Positions 1-8,235 of a stretch of DNA of 64,000 nucleotides are shown here, piece after piece. Numbering within the stretch: position 1 is the first letter of the stretch; every line of letters starts with the position of its first letter. The notes below the pieces were generated by a model. That model did no database searches. It was not told where the DNA came from and saw only the letters and a program-made list of their open reading frames with translations. The position numbers and the translations under genes were made by a program. The DNA comes from Prevotella sp. UBA4268 (GTDB taxonomy: Bacteria > Bacteroidota > Bacteroidia > Bacteroidales > Bacteroidaceae): the NCBI GenBank assembly GCA_002395135.1, contig DGWC01000013.1, forward strand, positions 2,062 to 66,061, written 5' to 3'.

Positions 1-36
1 CGCCTCGCCGCCGCGCAGGCTGCAGTTGAGGAATAA
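1..36 (+). CDS. C-terminal end of an upstream gene (partial)
   Basis: Frame 1 stays open from the window edge and closes at a TAA at 34-36; the visible tail reads RLAAAQAAVEE, an Ala/Glu-rich end. A strong terminator hairpin follows 25 nt later, which supports a real gene end. Eleven residues are too few to identify the product. Confidence 0.4.
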   Translation, partial: RLAAAQAAVEE

Positions 37-61
37 TTATTTCTCATTATATTAATAATCT

Positions 62-103
62 AAAAGACGCAAGGCTTGTTCTGTTAAGCGCTTGCGTCTT
101 TTT
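62..103 (+). terminator. Rho-independent terminator
   Basis: A perfect 12-bp stem (aaaagacgcaag at 62-73 pairing with cttgcgtctttt at 91-102) is followed by further T residues. It ends the transcript of the gene that finishes at position 36. Confidence 0.85.
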
Positions 104-254
104 GTTTTGTCACTATTAATAAGATTTGGATAACACGAAAGAGATTTATAGCAGTGGCATTCCATAACTTTCATCCGATTTTAAAAATGTTTAAGATTGA
201 CAGTATTTTCACTCTTTCTCTTTCGGATTGATATGGATTTTCGCTAAAAAACTG

Positions 255-262
255 TATCTTTG
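255..262 (+). promoter_or_regulatory. -7 box of the AraC-type regulator gene
   Basis: TATCTTTG matches the Bacteroidetes -7 consensus TAnnTTTG. No convincing -33 TTG lies at the usual 19-21 nt distance. The box places the transcript start near 266-270, so the AraC coding region should begin at or after that point. Confidence 0.5.
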
Positions 263-266
263 TGGC

Positions 267-1073
267 GTGAACGAACGTAGAGACATCATAGTATCAGATA
301 CATTGACTGGCATCGGCAAAGGTGACGTTGCTCGATACCTGTGTCATGCCTATTGTCATAAGGGCTACTGTGAATTTACGTATAACAATAATGTATATAG
401 GCTGAAGGCAGGTGAGTGTCTGATTATACGCCGTGGCGATTTTGTGGATCATGTCAGTGAAAGCGAAGACCTTCAGGTGGATGTGGTTTATGTTACACCG
501 GAGTTTATCGAAGTGTCCACTCCACATAGTAACTACGGCATGAAAGGGTCGATGGCATTGTTCAATAATCCTGTTATGAGCCTGACGGAAGAACAGCAGA
601 AGGTCTGTGCACTCGACTTCGACTATATCAAACGGCGCTTGGCATTGATAACTCACAACTTCCACCGCGATGCCATGATTAATGCCATCCAATGCATGAT
701 TATCGATTTCTTCGACTTCCACGCCTCGCTGTATGGCAATGAGAAAGTAACATTGCAATATGCAGACCTTATGGAGCGCTTTATGGCATTGCTGGAGCGA
801 GGCGACTATCGCCAGAACCGAGAGATTAATTATTATGCCGACAAACTCTTCGTCACATCGAAATACCTTTCAGAAGTGTGCAAGAAGGTGAGCGGATTTC
901 CTGCCAACTACTGGATTAACCGCTACACGGTGCTTGACATAAGCCGCCAGTTGCGTGACAAGAAACGTTCATTTACCGAACTGACCGACCTCTATGGCTT
1001 CTCATCACCCAGTTACTTCAGTCGCTACGTGCAGAAGTATCTTGGTGCCTCGCCGAGTGACCTCAGGGAGTAG
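267..1073 (+). CDS. AraC family transcriptional regulator
   Basis: DNA-binding regulator of 268 residues. The N-terminal half looks like a cupin-type sensing domain (CEFTYNNNVYRLKAGECL). The C-terminal ~85 residues form the double helix-turn-helix AraC domain, with the first helix pair around YYADKLFVTSKYLSEVCKK and the signature end GFSSPSYFSRYVQKYLG. The reading frame is open further upstream (a TTG at 228), but a -7 box at 255-262 makes a start there unlikely. GTG at 267 keeps the whole sensing domain and would give a nearly leaderless message; TTG at 303 is an alternative. It lies upstream of, and in line with, the hydrolase/redox cluster starting at 2850 and may control it, but nothing in the sequence proves that. 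Confidence 0.8.
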   Translation: MNERRDIIVSDTLTGIGKGDVARYLCHAYCHKGYCEFTYNNNVYRLKAGECLIIRRGDFVDHVSESEDLQVDVVYVTPEFIEVSTPHSNYGMKGSMALFNNPVMSLTEEQQKVCALDFDYIKRRLALITHNFHRDAMINAIQCMIIDFFDFHASLYGNEKVTLQYADLMERFMALLERGDYRQNREINYYADKLFVTSKYLSEVCKKVSGFPANYWINRYTVLDISRQLRDKKRSFTELTDLYGFSSPSYFSRYVQKYLGASPSDLRE

Positions 1074-1372
1074 CAAGGGCAGAGCCATGCTTGCATAGAC
1101 TATGCTGAGATTTCCGAGCATTACTAAACTACCCGTAGCCTTTCATGACCGTAGAAGACCATAGTCAATTCAGAGGGTAAAAAACTATTTCGCAGAGGGA
1201 TACCCAAGTACAATTACCGCACTTCTGCCATTATATGAGTGGAAGATGGTCGGATATAAACAATAAACCCTTCACTTTTTTCTGTTCCGACGTCACCTTT
1301 TGTTTTCCAAGACTGTTATATATATGAATCGGTTCAAGAAAACAGAAGTGTAACAATAAAAAAGAAAGAATT
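1074..1372. other. Intergenic region, nothing recognised
   Basis: About 300 bp between the AraC gene and the DUF6249 gene. I see no open frame with coding character, no RNA gene and no strong hairpin. An A-rich stretch just before 1373 (aaagaaagaa) could serve as ribosome entry for the next gene. A good TAnnTTTG box is not evident. Confidence 0.4.
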
Positions 1373-1828
1373 ATGGAAAGAATTTTTGCGTTGCTAGTCC
1401 CTCTCGGATGTGGATGTGTACTCCCCATCGTTGCCATCTGGCTTATCATCCGTGAGAAGATGAACGAGACCAACCAACGTACTCAAATCGTGCTGGCTGC
1501 TATTGAGAAGAATCCGGAAATGGACGTTGAAGAATTGATAAAGAAGATTTCACCAAAGAAGAAACTGCTGAAAGAGAAATTGCTTTCCTGTCTGTTTTCG
1601 GGCAGCATCACAGCACTACTCGGTACTGGCTTAATCATTCTCGGATTCTGTCTCGACTACAGGGGGGGGATGCAATCAGGGAAACTGATTATGACATACT
1701 TTGCTGGCGGCATCCTTTTGGCAGTTGGCATCGCGTTCCTTGCTCACTACCATGTTAGCAAGAAGATGCTTGCCAAGGAGATTGAGGCTGAAGAGAAACA
1801 ACTGATAGTTCAAACTGGGAAAGAGTGA
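1373..1828 (+). CDS. DUF6249-type membrane protein
   Basis: Small membrane protein of 151 residues. It has an N-terminal membrane segment (about residues 5-25, LLVPLGCGCVLPIVAIWLII), a cytoplasmic charged stretch rich in Lys/Glu (30-65), and two further hydrophobic segments (about 72-92 and 105-125), ending in a Glu/Lys-rich tail. This layout matches the DUF6249 family, which in Bacteroidales is commonly encoded just before an ECF sigma factor. Here its stop overlaps the start of the sigma gene (GTGA), so the two are translationally coupled. A role in controlling or sensing for the sigma factor is an inference from that linkage. Confidence 0.7.
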   Translation: MERIFALLVPLGCGCVLPIVAIWLIIREKMNETNQRTQIVLAAIEKNPEMDVEELIKKISPKKKLLKEKLLSCLFSGSITALLGTGLIILGFCLDYRGGMQSGKLIMTYFAGGILLAVGIAFLAHYHVSKKMLAKEIEAEEKQLIVQTGKE

Positions 1829-2301
1829 CACGCGGTGAGTTTATAGCCCATGTAGAGCGTGAGCAGGAGGCCCTTCGCAGTTTCTTGCTCTCTCTCTGCT
1901 GCGGTAGTAAAAGCGATGCAGACGACTTGGCCCAGGACTCACTGGTGAAGGCATACCTATCTTCAGCAGGCTATCAGGACAAGGGGCGGTTCTGCTCGTG
2001 GCTTTTCAAGATTGCATATAACACTTTCCTCAACCACAAGGCAAGTGTTCGTACCACTGAAACGCTCGACGAAGCACGCACACTTATCAGCCCCAATGCC
2101 ACCGATGGCAGTTTCGAGCATCAGAAACTTTACCTCGCCTTGAGGACTTTGCCACCTAAAGAGCGCTCATCTATCACTCTCTACTATTTAAGCGGCTACG
2201 ACATCAAGGAGATAGCCGCCATTACCGACACCTCGGTGGATGCCGTGAAGAAACAACTCTCGCGAGGACGTGACAAACTTAAAGCAAGACTGACGTTATG
2301 A
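1825..2301 (+). CDS. RNA polymerase sigma factor, ECF (sigma-70 family)
   Basis: Extracytoplasmic-function sigma factor of 158 residues. Region 2 is visible around residues 25-70 (DADDLAQDSLVKAYL and the WLFKIAYNTFLNH stretch), and region 4 at about 105-158 (LPPKERSSITLYYLSGY, then the helix-turn-helix IKEIAAITDTSVDAVKKQLS with the RGRDKLK end). The start is GTG at 1825, overlapping the upstream stop; the downstream gene overlaps its stop in turn (ATGA), so the three genes form one coupled unit. The preceding DUF6249 membrane protein and the following two-span membrane protein are the obvious candidates for anti-sigma control. Confidence 0.9.
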   Translation: MTRGEFIAHVEREQEALRSFLLSLCCGSKSDADDLAQDSLVKAYLSSAGYQDKGRFCSWLFKIAYNTFLNHKASVRTTETLDEARTLISPNATDGSFEHQKLYLALRTLPPKERSSITLYYLSGYDIKEIAAITDTSVDAVKKQLSRGRDKLKARLTL

Positions 2302-2726
2302 ACATAGACAAAGCAATTGAGGAACTTTTCCTCGAACAGAAACCAACCTTTAACGATAAGGCAGACTTTATGGCTCAACTCAACAAACGTTTGGATGCTG
2401 TAGAGTATGTCAAACAATATCAGGAAACCACCATCCATCGCTACAAAATGGCAATGTTCGCGGCTTTTGTCATTGGTGTCGTCAGCGGAGCCGTCACTTT
2501 GGCCTTTGTACTGTCCATGCCTACTGACATGCCCTTGTTTACCATACATGTGCATTCTGGCTTGCTCTTATGGCTCGCAGAAAATTCGCGTGTGATCTCC
2601 GCAACTTTTCTCGCCTTACTGATAAGCATCGGAATAACGAGTATCGTCAGCAACGTGCATGATATTTTGCGCATGAGTAGTGCCTTTTCGTCTAATAGAA
2701 GTTTGTTGTCAAGAAATACGAACTGA
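2298..2726 (+). CDS. Membrane protein, possible anti-sigma partner
   Basis: 142 residues with a cytoplasmic N-terminus (about 1-48, charged, including the KQYQETTIHRYK stretch) followed by two hydrophobic segments near 50-72 and 95-115. I recognise no family domain and no zinc-binding anti-sigma motif (HxxxCxxC). Its ATG overlaps the sigma-factor stop by four bases, the arrangement typical of sigma/anti-sigma pairs, so a regulatory role is a reasonable inference. It could also be a simple effector membrane protein of the trio. Confidence 0.65.
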   Translation: MNIDKAIEELFLEQKPTFNDKADFMAQLNKRLDAVEYVKQYQETTIHRYKMAMFAAFVIGVVSGAVTLAFVLSMPTDMPLFTIHVHSGLLLWLAENSRVISATFLALLISIGITSIVSNVHDILRMSSAFSSNRSLLSRNTN

Positions 2727-2760
2727 AGTATTGACAAAGGCAACCGCTGAGGCATTTTCT

Positions 2761-2828
2761 GTAAAAAGTGAATGAAGACCCGTAATTATTGTCAAAATAG
2801 TTATGGGCCTTCTGTGTATTTTTGCACC
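2761..2828 (+). repeat. Terminator-promoter junction repeat, copy 1
   Basis: 68 bp that match 9167-9234 at 57 of 68 positions, the first 22 being identical. The element holds a hairpin (2774-2785 with 2801-2812: 12 bp, one A-C mismatch, one G-U) followed by a -7 box. It starts with the bases that, in copy 2, are the last codons and stop of an esterase gene. Copy 1 therefore looks like a fossil of a gene end left by duplication. Confidence 0.75.
2789..2824 (+). promoter_or_regulatory. Promoter of the esterase/redox gene run
   Basis: TATTTTTG at 2817-2824 fits the TAnnTTTG -7 box. A TTG at 2789-2791 is 25 nt upstream, longer than usual, and sits in the loop of the hairpin. The box lies 25 nt before the chosen ATG of the first gene of the cluster. 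Confidence 0.6.
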
Positions 2829-2849
2829 GAGAAATATATAAGACAGGCA

Positions 2850-4844
2850 ATGACTAAAAAAACAGTTTTAACAATGACAATGTTCATGGCGATGACTGCA
2901 TGTTCACCCGACAGTGGCGAGGCAAAGGCCGATGTAACGGAGTCTGCACCGACGGAGTTCGCAATTCAGTACACGACACCCGTACCGAGTGAGTTTTTCC
3001 AAGCGGCTATGCAGCAAGGTACGATAGAATTGGTGGAGTACGATTCGAAGGACTATACTTCTGCCAGTCGTCCTACGACGCACAAACCCGCATACGTCTA
3101 TGTACCCTACGGCTACGACCCGTCGCAGAAATACGATGTGATTTATCTGCTGCACGGATGGACGGGCGTGGCACAGGAGTATTTCCTTGGGCGTAATGGC
3201 AACAGTCGCACGGGGCTGGTGAACATCTTTGACAATTTGATTCAGCGTGGACTCTGCCGTCCATTCATCGCCGTTTCACCCACATGGGACAAGGACAACC
3301 AGTCGAAGGACTGGGGCGAGAGCACACGCGAGGCGGCGGTATTCTCGCAAGAGTACGTGAACGACCTCATCCCTGCCGTCGAGACACGCTACAGTACTTA
3401 CTTGGAGTCACCCAGCGAGGCTGGCATTCTTGCTTCACGCAACCATCGCGCCATCGGTGGGTTCTCGTTGGGCAGCATTACCACTTGGTATGTCTTCGAG
3501 CAGGCCTTTGCCTACAGCCGCATGTATCTGCCCATGAGCGGCGACAACTGGAGCCAGGGCATGTATGGCGGAGCGTATTACCCCGATGCGACGGCAAAGT
3601 CCCTGGCAGACCTCGTGAATGCCTCACCTTATAAGAACGACTTCTACGTGTGGTATGCCGTGGGCACCGAGGACGTGCGCATCGACCAGACCCACAATCA
3701 GGCACTGGCAATGGCAAAACTCACCGATACGTTCAACTCGACGAACTTCTCCTACCACATGAAGGAAGGCGGTCGCCACGACTTCAATGCTGTTTGGGAG
3801 TTTTGCTACCACGCCTTGCAGTTCTTCTTTCCACCCACAAAAACAGAGGCAATGACAAACTACTATACACGCCAGACCCGTATCAATGATGTGATGAACG
3901 ATACAGCCTTTGGCGATTACGGACGATTGATATTCCCTGTGAATACGGGCTACTGGAGCGGCACGACGCTCGAACAACTCCAGTTGACGTGGTATAACTA
4001 CATCGACCCAGACAAGACGGTAGAGGTGTGCAATTATCTCCGCACCCACGCCAACGACTGTTTCATAGACATCTACACTGAGGAAGAAAAGCAAACTAAT
4101 CCGGATTTGCGCAACACTGGGTTGTTCTTCTTCCAAGGCAACAGCAATGCCCCTTTCGCCATCTGCAACGCAGGTGGTGGCTTCTCCTACGTGGGAGCCA
4201 TGCACGACTCATTCCCCCATGCCCTTGAACTCTCGAAGCAGGGCTACAACGCCTTTGCGCTCATCTATCGTCCCGGCGACGCCTACGAGGACCTGGCCCG
4301 TGCCATCACCTACATCTGTGACCATGCCAATGAGTTAGGTGTCAATCCTACAGGCTACTCGCTCTGGGGTGGCTCTGCTGGCGCGCGGATGGCAGCGACG
4401 CTGGGCAACAGTGCCAACCTGCGCTCATTGACAGGTCGCACTGACATTCCCCAAGCCTCGGCAGTCATCATGCAATATACGGGTTACACCACCGTCTCAC
4501 AATATGACGGTCCCACCTACGCCTGCTGTGGTACCAGCGATGGCATCGCCTCGTGGCGCACCATGCAGAGCCGCCTTGAAAGTCTCTCTGCCCTCGGCAT
4601 CCCCACAGAGTTCCATTCGTACAATGGCCTGCCCCACGGCTTCGGCCTTGGTACCGGCACTGTAGCCGAAGGCTGGCTCACCGATGCTGTCCACTTCTGG
4701 CAGCAACAGTCGGGCGCAACTGCCATCCATTCAGCAAAATCCAACACAAAACAACAAAACTCCATCTACTCCCTCAACGGCACTCGTCGCAATGCGATTC
4801 AGAAGGGAATCAACATCGCGGGTGGGAAAACCATATTAAAATAA
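2850..4844 (+). CDS. Two-domain esterase/hydrolase lipoprotein
   Basis: 664-residue exported hydrolase with two alpha/beta-hydrolase domains. Start: the ATG at 2850 gives a clean lipoprotein signal (MAMTAC, Cys about residue 18); an earlier ATG at 2772 lies before the promoter box. Domain 1 (about 40-340) is of the feruloyl/acetyl-xylan esterase type: oxyanion region LLHGWTG, nucleophile Ser206 in GGFSLGS, His310 in GRHDF. Domain 2 (about 370-640) has nucleophile Ser509 in GGSAGA and His596 in LPHGFG, like acetyl-esterase/BD-FAE-type enzymes. The last ~26 residues (IYSLNGTRR...KGINIAGGK) resemble a short type IX secretion C-terminal tail. Together the two domains suggest removal of acyl or feruloyl groups from plant polysaccharide; the substrate is not shown by the sequence. 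It leads a closely spaced gene run. Confidence 0.8.
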   Translation: MTKKTVLTMTMFMAMTACSPDSGEAKADVTESAPTEFAIQYTTPVPSEFFQAAMQQGTIELVEYDSKDYTSASRPTTHKPAYVYVPYGYDPSQKYDVIYLLHGWTGVAQEYFLGRNGNSRTGLVNIFDNLIQRGLCRPFIAVSPTWDKDNQSKDWGESTREAAVFSQEYVNDLIPAVETRYSTYLESPSEAGILASRNHRAIGGFSLGSITTWYVFEQAFAYSRMYLPMSGDNWSQGMYGGAYYPDATAKSLADLVNASPYKNDFYVWYAVGTEDVRIDQTHNQALAMAKLTDTFNSTNFSYHMKEGGRHDFNAVWEFCYHALQFFFPPTKTEAMTNYYTRQTRINDVMNDTAFGDYGRLIFPVNTGYWSGTTLEQLQLTWYNYIDPDKTVEVCNYLRTHANDCFIDIYTEEEKQTNPDLRNTGLFFFQGNSNAPFAICNAGGGFSYVGAMHDSFPHALELSKQGYNAFALIYRPGDAYEDLARAITYICDHANELGVNPTGYSLWGGSAGARMAATLGNSANLRSLTGRTDIPQASAVIMQYTGYTTVSQYDGPTYACCGTSDGIASWRTMQSRLESLSALGIPTEFHSYNGLPHGFGLGTGTVAEGWLTDAVHFWQQQSGATAIHSAKSNTKQQNSIYSLNGTRRNAIQKGINIAGGKTILK

Positions 4845-4850
4845 TGACTT

Positions 4851-5495
4851 ATGAATAGAATTTGTTTATTAGCGATTGTCTTTGTCACAACCTTACTGAC
4901 GGCTTGTTCCAGTGACGATGACACTATTGATCCAGTAAAAGAAGCCAGCGGTAAGACACTTGTCGTGTATTTTTCAAAGACAGTTCCTGATGGTGTCGAT
5001 GCCACGACTGGAGCCACGAACGTATTTGCTTACAATGGTCAACAATTGGGCGCAACTCAATGGGTGGCCCAACAAATCGCAGACCGAACGGATGCCGACA
5101 TGCATCGCATCACTGTTGCAGACGATTACTATCCTGTCACCTACAACGAATTGGCCGACTTTGCCCGTAAAGAGAAAGAAGCTGGCACTCATCCCAAACT
5201 AACATCCAGTTTGACCAACCTCAGTGAGTACAAAAACGTATTCATCGGCCTACCAGTCTGGTGGTACACTGTTCCGATGCCAATTTACAGTTTTCTTGAT
5301 ACACACGACCTGAGTGGAAAGAACGTCATGGTGTTCACTACGCACGAAGGCAGCGGACTGGCTGATGCCATCAGTGTCATTCGTACTGAGGAACCAGACG
5401 CAATCGTCAACAGCAGTGGTTTCAATACCCGTGGGAATCAAGCGGGAAATCAGGCGGATAATATAGTCGAATGGTTGAATAAAATAGGTTTTTGA
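4851..5495 (+). CDS. Flavodoxin-like lipoprotein (1)
   Basis: 214-residue flavodoxin-fold protein with a lipoprotein signal (LLTACSSDDD; the acidic residues after Cys resemble the surface-export signal of Bacteroidetes lipoproteins). The first strand and FMN-phosphate loop start at KTLVVYFSKT, here interrupted by a longer insert (about 20 residues with GATNVFAYNGQQLGATQ) before the first helix. The flavin-stacking region reads GLPVWWYTVPMPIYSFL. It starts 6 nt after the esterase stop. It presumably binds FMN and shuttles electrons outside the cytoplasm, which is unusual for a flavodoxin. It is paralogous to the genes at 6675 and 13669. Confidence 0.85.
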   Translation: MNRICLLAIVFVTTLLTACSSDDDTIDPVKEASGKTLVVYFSKTVPDGVDATTGATNVFAYNGQQLGATQWVAQQIADRTDADMHRITVADDYYPVTYNELADFARKEKEAGTHPKLTSSLTNLSEYKNVFIGLPVWWYTVPMPIYSFLDTHDLSGKNVMVFTTHEGSGLADAISVIRTEEPDAIVNSSGFNTRGNQAGNQADNIVEWLNKIGF

Positions 5496-5519
5496 GAAAC
5501 ATATTAAAACTGGTAGTAT

Positions 5520-6668
5520 ATGAAAAGAACGATTTTGAGCATCGCAATGATGGCCGTTGCCACTGCGATGATGGCGCAAGCCAACGTGTATTTCACCAAA
5601 GAAATTTCTGCCGAATCGTTGCAGAAAGTCTATGAGGCTCTGGGGGGCCCAGCAATAGGGCGCGTGGCAGTGAAAATCAGTACGGGAGAGTCGTCAAATT
5701 CCAACCAACTCAGACCTGCACTGATTCAAGCTTTTGTGAACGGAGTGGACGGAACACTTGTGGAGTGCAACACCACATATTCTGGCAGCCGCAGCACCAC
5801 CGCGAACCACCGTAATCAGATTCGCCAGCGTGGTTACACCGTGGCAGGCGGCTTCAAGTACGAACTTGACCTGATGGATTCTGATGGGGCCGACTCAGCG
5901 GCAGGCGAACTGGAATTACCGATGTCGGCAGACAACATGAACGGCGTGACACCCCATTTCCCCAATGCCGTAGTGGGCGCCCACATGGCAAACTACGACT
6001 TTATGATTAACCTCGCTCACTTCAAGGGCCATCAGATGGGTGGATTCGGAGGTGTCCTGAAGAACCAAAGCATCGGCATGTCTGCCCGTCGTGGCAAGGC
6101 ACTCATTCACTCGGCTGGTCGTAACACGGTCAGCGAACAATGGATGCGATACGCCGGCGATCAAGACGGTTTCTTGGAGTCGATGGCTGAGGTTGCCAAC
6201 GCCATCCATCAGTATTTCCATCAGGAGGGAAAGAACATTATCTACATCGATGTAATGAACAACATCAGCGTGGATTGCGACTGCAACGGACGCCCTGCTT
6301 CGCCTCAAATGAAGGATGTAGGCATCCTTGCAAGCACTGATCCAGTAGCCCTCGACCAGGCTTGTCTCGACTTCGTCAATCTCCCCTCCACGGCAGGTGA
6401 CAACCATCAGCCCCTGCTCAACCGCATCCGTCAGCAGCATGGCACCCATATCATCGAACATGCAGAAAAGATAGGTCTGGGGTCACCTTCCTACACGCTG
6501 GTCAATCTTGACGAAGCTGATGCCATCGTGCCTCTCACAGCCCCCGAGCGCCTGCGCTACAACGTGTTCACCGTTGATGGCCAGTCTGTGCTCGGTAATG
6601 CCAAGAGTCTGGACGGACTGGCAAAGGGCTTGTATATCGTAAACGGGAAAAAGCAATATATAAAATAA
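5520..6668 (+). CDS. Exported DUF362 family protein
   Basis: 382 residues with a type I signal peptide (cut after about residue 19, MMAQ). The body is a DUF362 domain: VAVKISTGE near the start, the central INLAHFKGHQMGGFGGVLKN segment, and DCDCNGRPASP followed by GILASTDPVALDQACLDF near 255-290. The family is associated with Fe-S or ferredoxin-type proteins, but the cysteine pattern here is limited, so cofactor binding is uncertain. The C-terminus (VFTVDGQSV...KGLYIVNGKK) resembles a type IX sorting tail. It lies between the two flavodoxin genes, 24 nt after one and 6 nt before the next, which suggests a shared redox task. Confidence 0.8.
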   Translation: MKRTILSIAMMAVATAMMAQANVYFTKEISAESLQKVYEALGGPAIGRVAVKISTGESSNSNQLRPALIQAFVNGVDGTLVECNTTYSGSRSTTANHRNQIRQRGYTVAGGFKYELDLMDSDGADSAAGELELPMSADNMNGVTPHFPNAVVGAHMANYDFMINLAHFKGHQMGGFGGVLKNQSIGMSARRGKALIHSAGRNTVSEQWMRYAGDQDGFLESMAEVANAIHQYFHQEGKNIIYIDVMNNISVDCDCNGRPASPQMKDVGILASTDPVALDQACLDFVNLPSTAGDNHQPLLNRIRQQHGTHIIEHAEKIGLGSPSYTLVNLDEADAIVPLTAPERLRYNVFTVDGQSVLGNAKSLDGLAKGLYIVNGKKQYIK

Positions 6669-6674
6669 TGTTAT

Positions 6675-7298
6675 ATGAAAAAGGTAATGACAATCGCAGC
6701 CATGATGCTGCTGTACGTGTTGGGACTGAGTGCCTGCACGGGTTCAAAGAAAGAGGCCAAAGTGGCCGACGAGAGTGAAACAACGAAAAAAGAAACAATC
6801 GACATGAAAGGAAAGAAAGTCCTGGTTGCCTACTTCTCATGGAGTGGCAACACGAAGGCTGCGGCACAGTACATCGCCCAGAAGACGGGTGCCGACAAGT
6901 TTGAAATCATCCGCGAAAAGGCGTACCCCACGGAGTACACACCCTGCACTGAGGATGCCAAGGCGGAGAAGGAGGCTGGCGAGCGGCCTGCCATCAAAGG
7001 CAAGGTGGAAAACATGTCGCAGTATGATGTGGTGTTCGTCTGCGTACCCGTATGGTGGTACACGGCTCCGATGCCAGTCTATACGTTCTTGGAGCAGTAC
7101 GACCTGAAGGGCAAGACGGTCATCCCGTTCTGCACGGCATACAGCGGTCCGTCATCGACCTTGAAGGACATCGTGAAGGCGACACCCGAGAGCGACCACC
7201 GTGACGGCATCTGCATCGTGACGAAAGAAATGGGCGGCAAGGATATGGAACAGAAACACCCGAAGATTGACAAATGGCTCACCGAAATCGGATTCTAA
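6675..7298 (+). CDS. Flavodoxin-like lipoprotein (2)
   Basis: 207 residues. The signal ends in a lipobox (LGLSAC, Cys about residue 18). The flavodoxin fold is complete: phosphate-binding loop KVLVAYFSWSGNTKAAAQYI (about 52-71), a 50s-type loop, the WWYTAPMPVYTFLEQYDLKG flavin-contact region, and PFCTAYSGPSS. Unlike the gene at 4851 it has the compact S-x-x-GNT loop. It starts 6 nt after the DUF362 stop and is followed 4 nt later by the cupin gene. As a lipoprotein it should act in the periplasm or at the outer membrane. The electron donor and acceptor are unknown. Confidence 0.87.
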   Translation: MKKVMTIAAMMLLYVLGLSACTGSKKEAKVADESETTKKETIDMKGKKVLVAYFSWSGNTKAAAQYIAQKTGADKFEIIREKAYPTEYTPCTEDAKAEKEAGERPAIKGKVENMSQYDVVFVCVPVWWYTAPMPVYTFLEQYDLKGKTVIPFCTAYSGPSSTLKDIVKATPESDHRDGICIVTKEMGGKDMEQKHPKIDKWLTEIGF

Positions 7299-7302
7299 GC
7301 GT

Positions 7303-8229
7303 ATGAGAAAGTTTTTTATTATTGTGGCAGCGGTGCTGCTGGGGCTGACGGCTTGCAGTGAACAAAGGCAGGCAACGAAGGAAGGAGTGACGAAGGAACA
7401 GATTTCGTTCCCCGTTGGTGAGCGGATAGAGAATCCTGCATTTACGGGCGAGGCTTATCTGAAACCGCTGATTGTGCCGGACACGGTGTTCAACTTCCCA
7501 CAGACGAATGTGGTGGCGTTCGGGCCGGGGGCACACAGCAGTTGGCATAGGCACGGCGGAATGGTGGTGTTGGTGACCGACGGTGTGGGACTTTATCAAG
7601 AGGAAGGCAAACCCGCACAGATTCTCCGTCGGGGCGATGTGCTGCAGATTCCCGCTGGAGTGCGCCACTGGCACGGTGCCACGAAGGACAACTGGTTCTC
7701 GCAGGTGGTTATCTATGACAAGGACTGGCAGCCCACCGAGGCATCTAATGACAGAGACAATTCTGTAACTGATGAGTATTATAATGGATTGGAATTGGTG
7801 GAGCATGCACATCAGACGACAGTTGACAGTCTGATGTTTGCTGCTCCCGACACGACGATGACGCTGCCGACGTTCAACGGTCCGATTCGTCTGGCGAACA
7901 CCGTGGATGCTCCAAACGTAGCGGGTGCTCCCGGTCTTCACTATGTCGTGTTTGAGCCGGGTGTCATCAATGCCTGGCACTCGCACGCAGGCGGTCAGGT
8001 GCTCATCGTGACTGAAGGCATCGGCTATCACCAGATTGAAGGTCAACCCGTGGAGGTGCTGCATCCCGGCGACGTGGCGATGTGTTCTCCCAGTGTGCGT
8101 CACTGGCACGGTGCCGCCCCCAATTCTCGCTTCGCCCACTTGGCAGCGAATACGAATCCCGACAAACCGGGTGTGGAGTGGTTCGAGATGTTGAGCAAAG
8201 AAGAGTATGACAAACTACCAAAAGAATAA
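7303..8229 (+). CDS. Double-cupin lipoprotein
   Basis: 308 residues: lipoprotein signal (LLGLTACSEQ), then two cupin domains that are clear duplicates of each other. Domain 1 (about 65-140) has SSWHRHGG and VRHWHGA; domain 2 (about 205-280) has NAWHSHAGG and VRHWHGA. The His residues of both metal sites are kept. Start: ATG 7303, 4 nt after the flavodoxin stop; a frame open further upstream overlaps the flavodoxin gene and lacks a signal. Single-domain homologues are often linked to flavodoxin, aldo/keto reductase and carboxymuconolactone decarboxylase genes in Bacteroidales. Possible roles are a metal-dependent dioxygenase, isomerase or binding protein; the sequence does not decide. Confidence 0.82.
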   Translation: MRKFFIIVAAVLLGLTACSEQRQATKEGVTKEQISFPVGERIENPAFTGEAYLKPLIVPDTVFNFPQTNVVAFGPGAHSSWHRHGGMVVLVTDGVGLYQEEGKPAQILRRGDVLQIPAGVRHWHGATKDNWFSQVVIYDKDWQPTEASNDRDNSVTDEYYNGLELVEHAHQTTVDSLMFAAPDTTMTLPTFNGPIRLANTVDAPNVAGAPGLHYVVFEPGVINAWHSHAGGQVLIVTEGIGYHQIEGQPVEVLHPGDVAMCSPSVRHWHGAAPNSRFAHLAANTNPDKPGVEWFEMLSKEEYDKLPKE

Positions 8230-8235
8230 GCACCA

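Noticed and set aside
2772..2849. Upstream ATG at 2772 (and at 9178) as true starts of the hydrolase genes
   Set aside because: Both ATGs lie in the terminator-promoter repeat before the -7 box, and the peptides they would add (KTRNYCQNSYG... and KTRIYYHNSSG...) come from the repeat. The later ATGs give a proper signal peptide or domain start.
7279..8139. Minus-strand frame of 286 codons opposite the double cupin gene
   Set aside because: Shadow of a well-supported + strand gene; His/Arg-rich composition and no motif. Similar shadows at 3624-4205 and 8440-8970 were dropped for the same reason.
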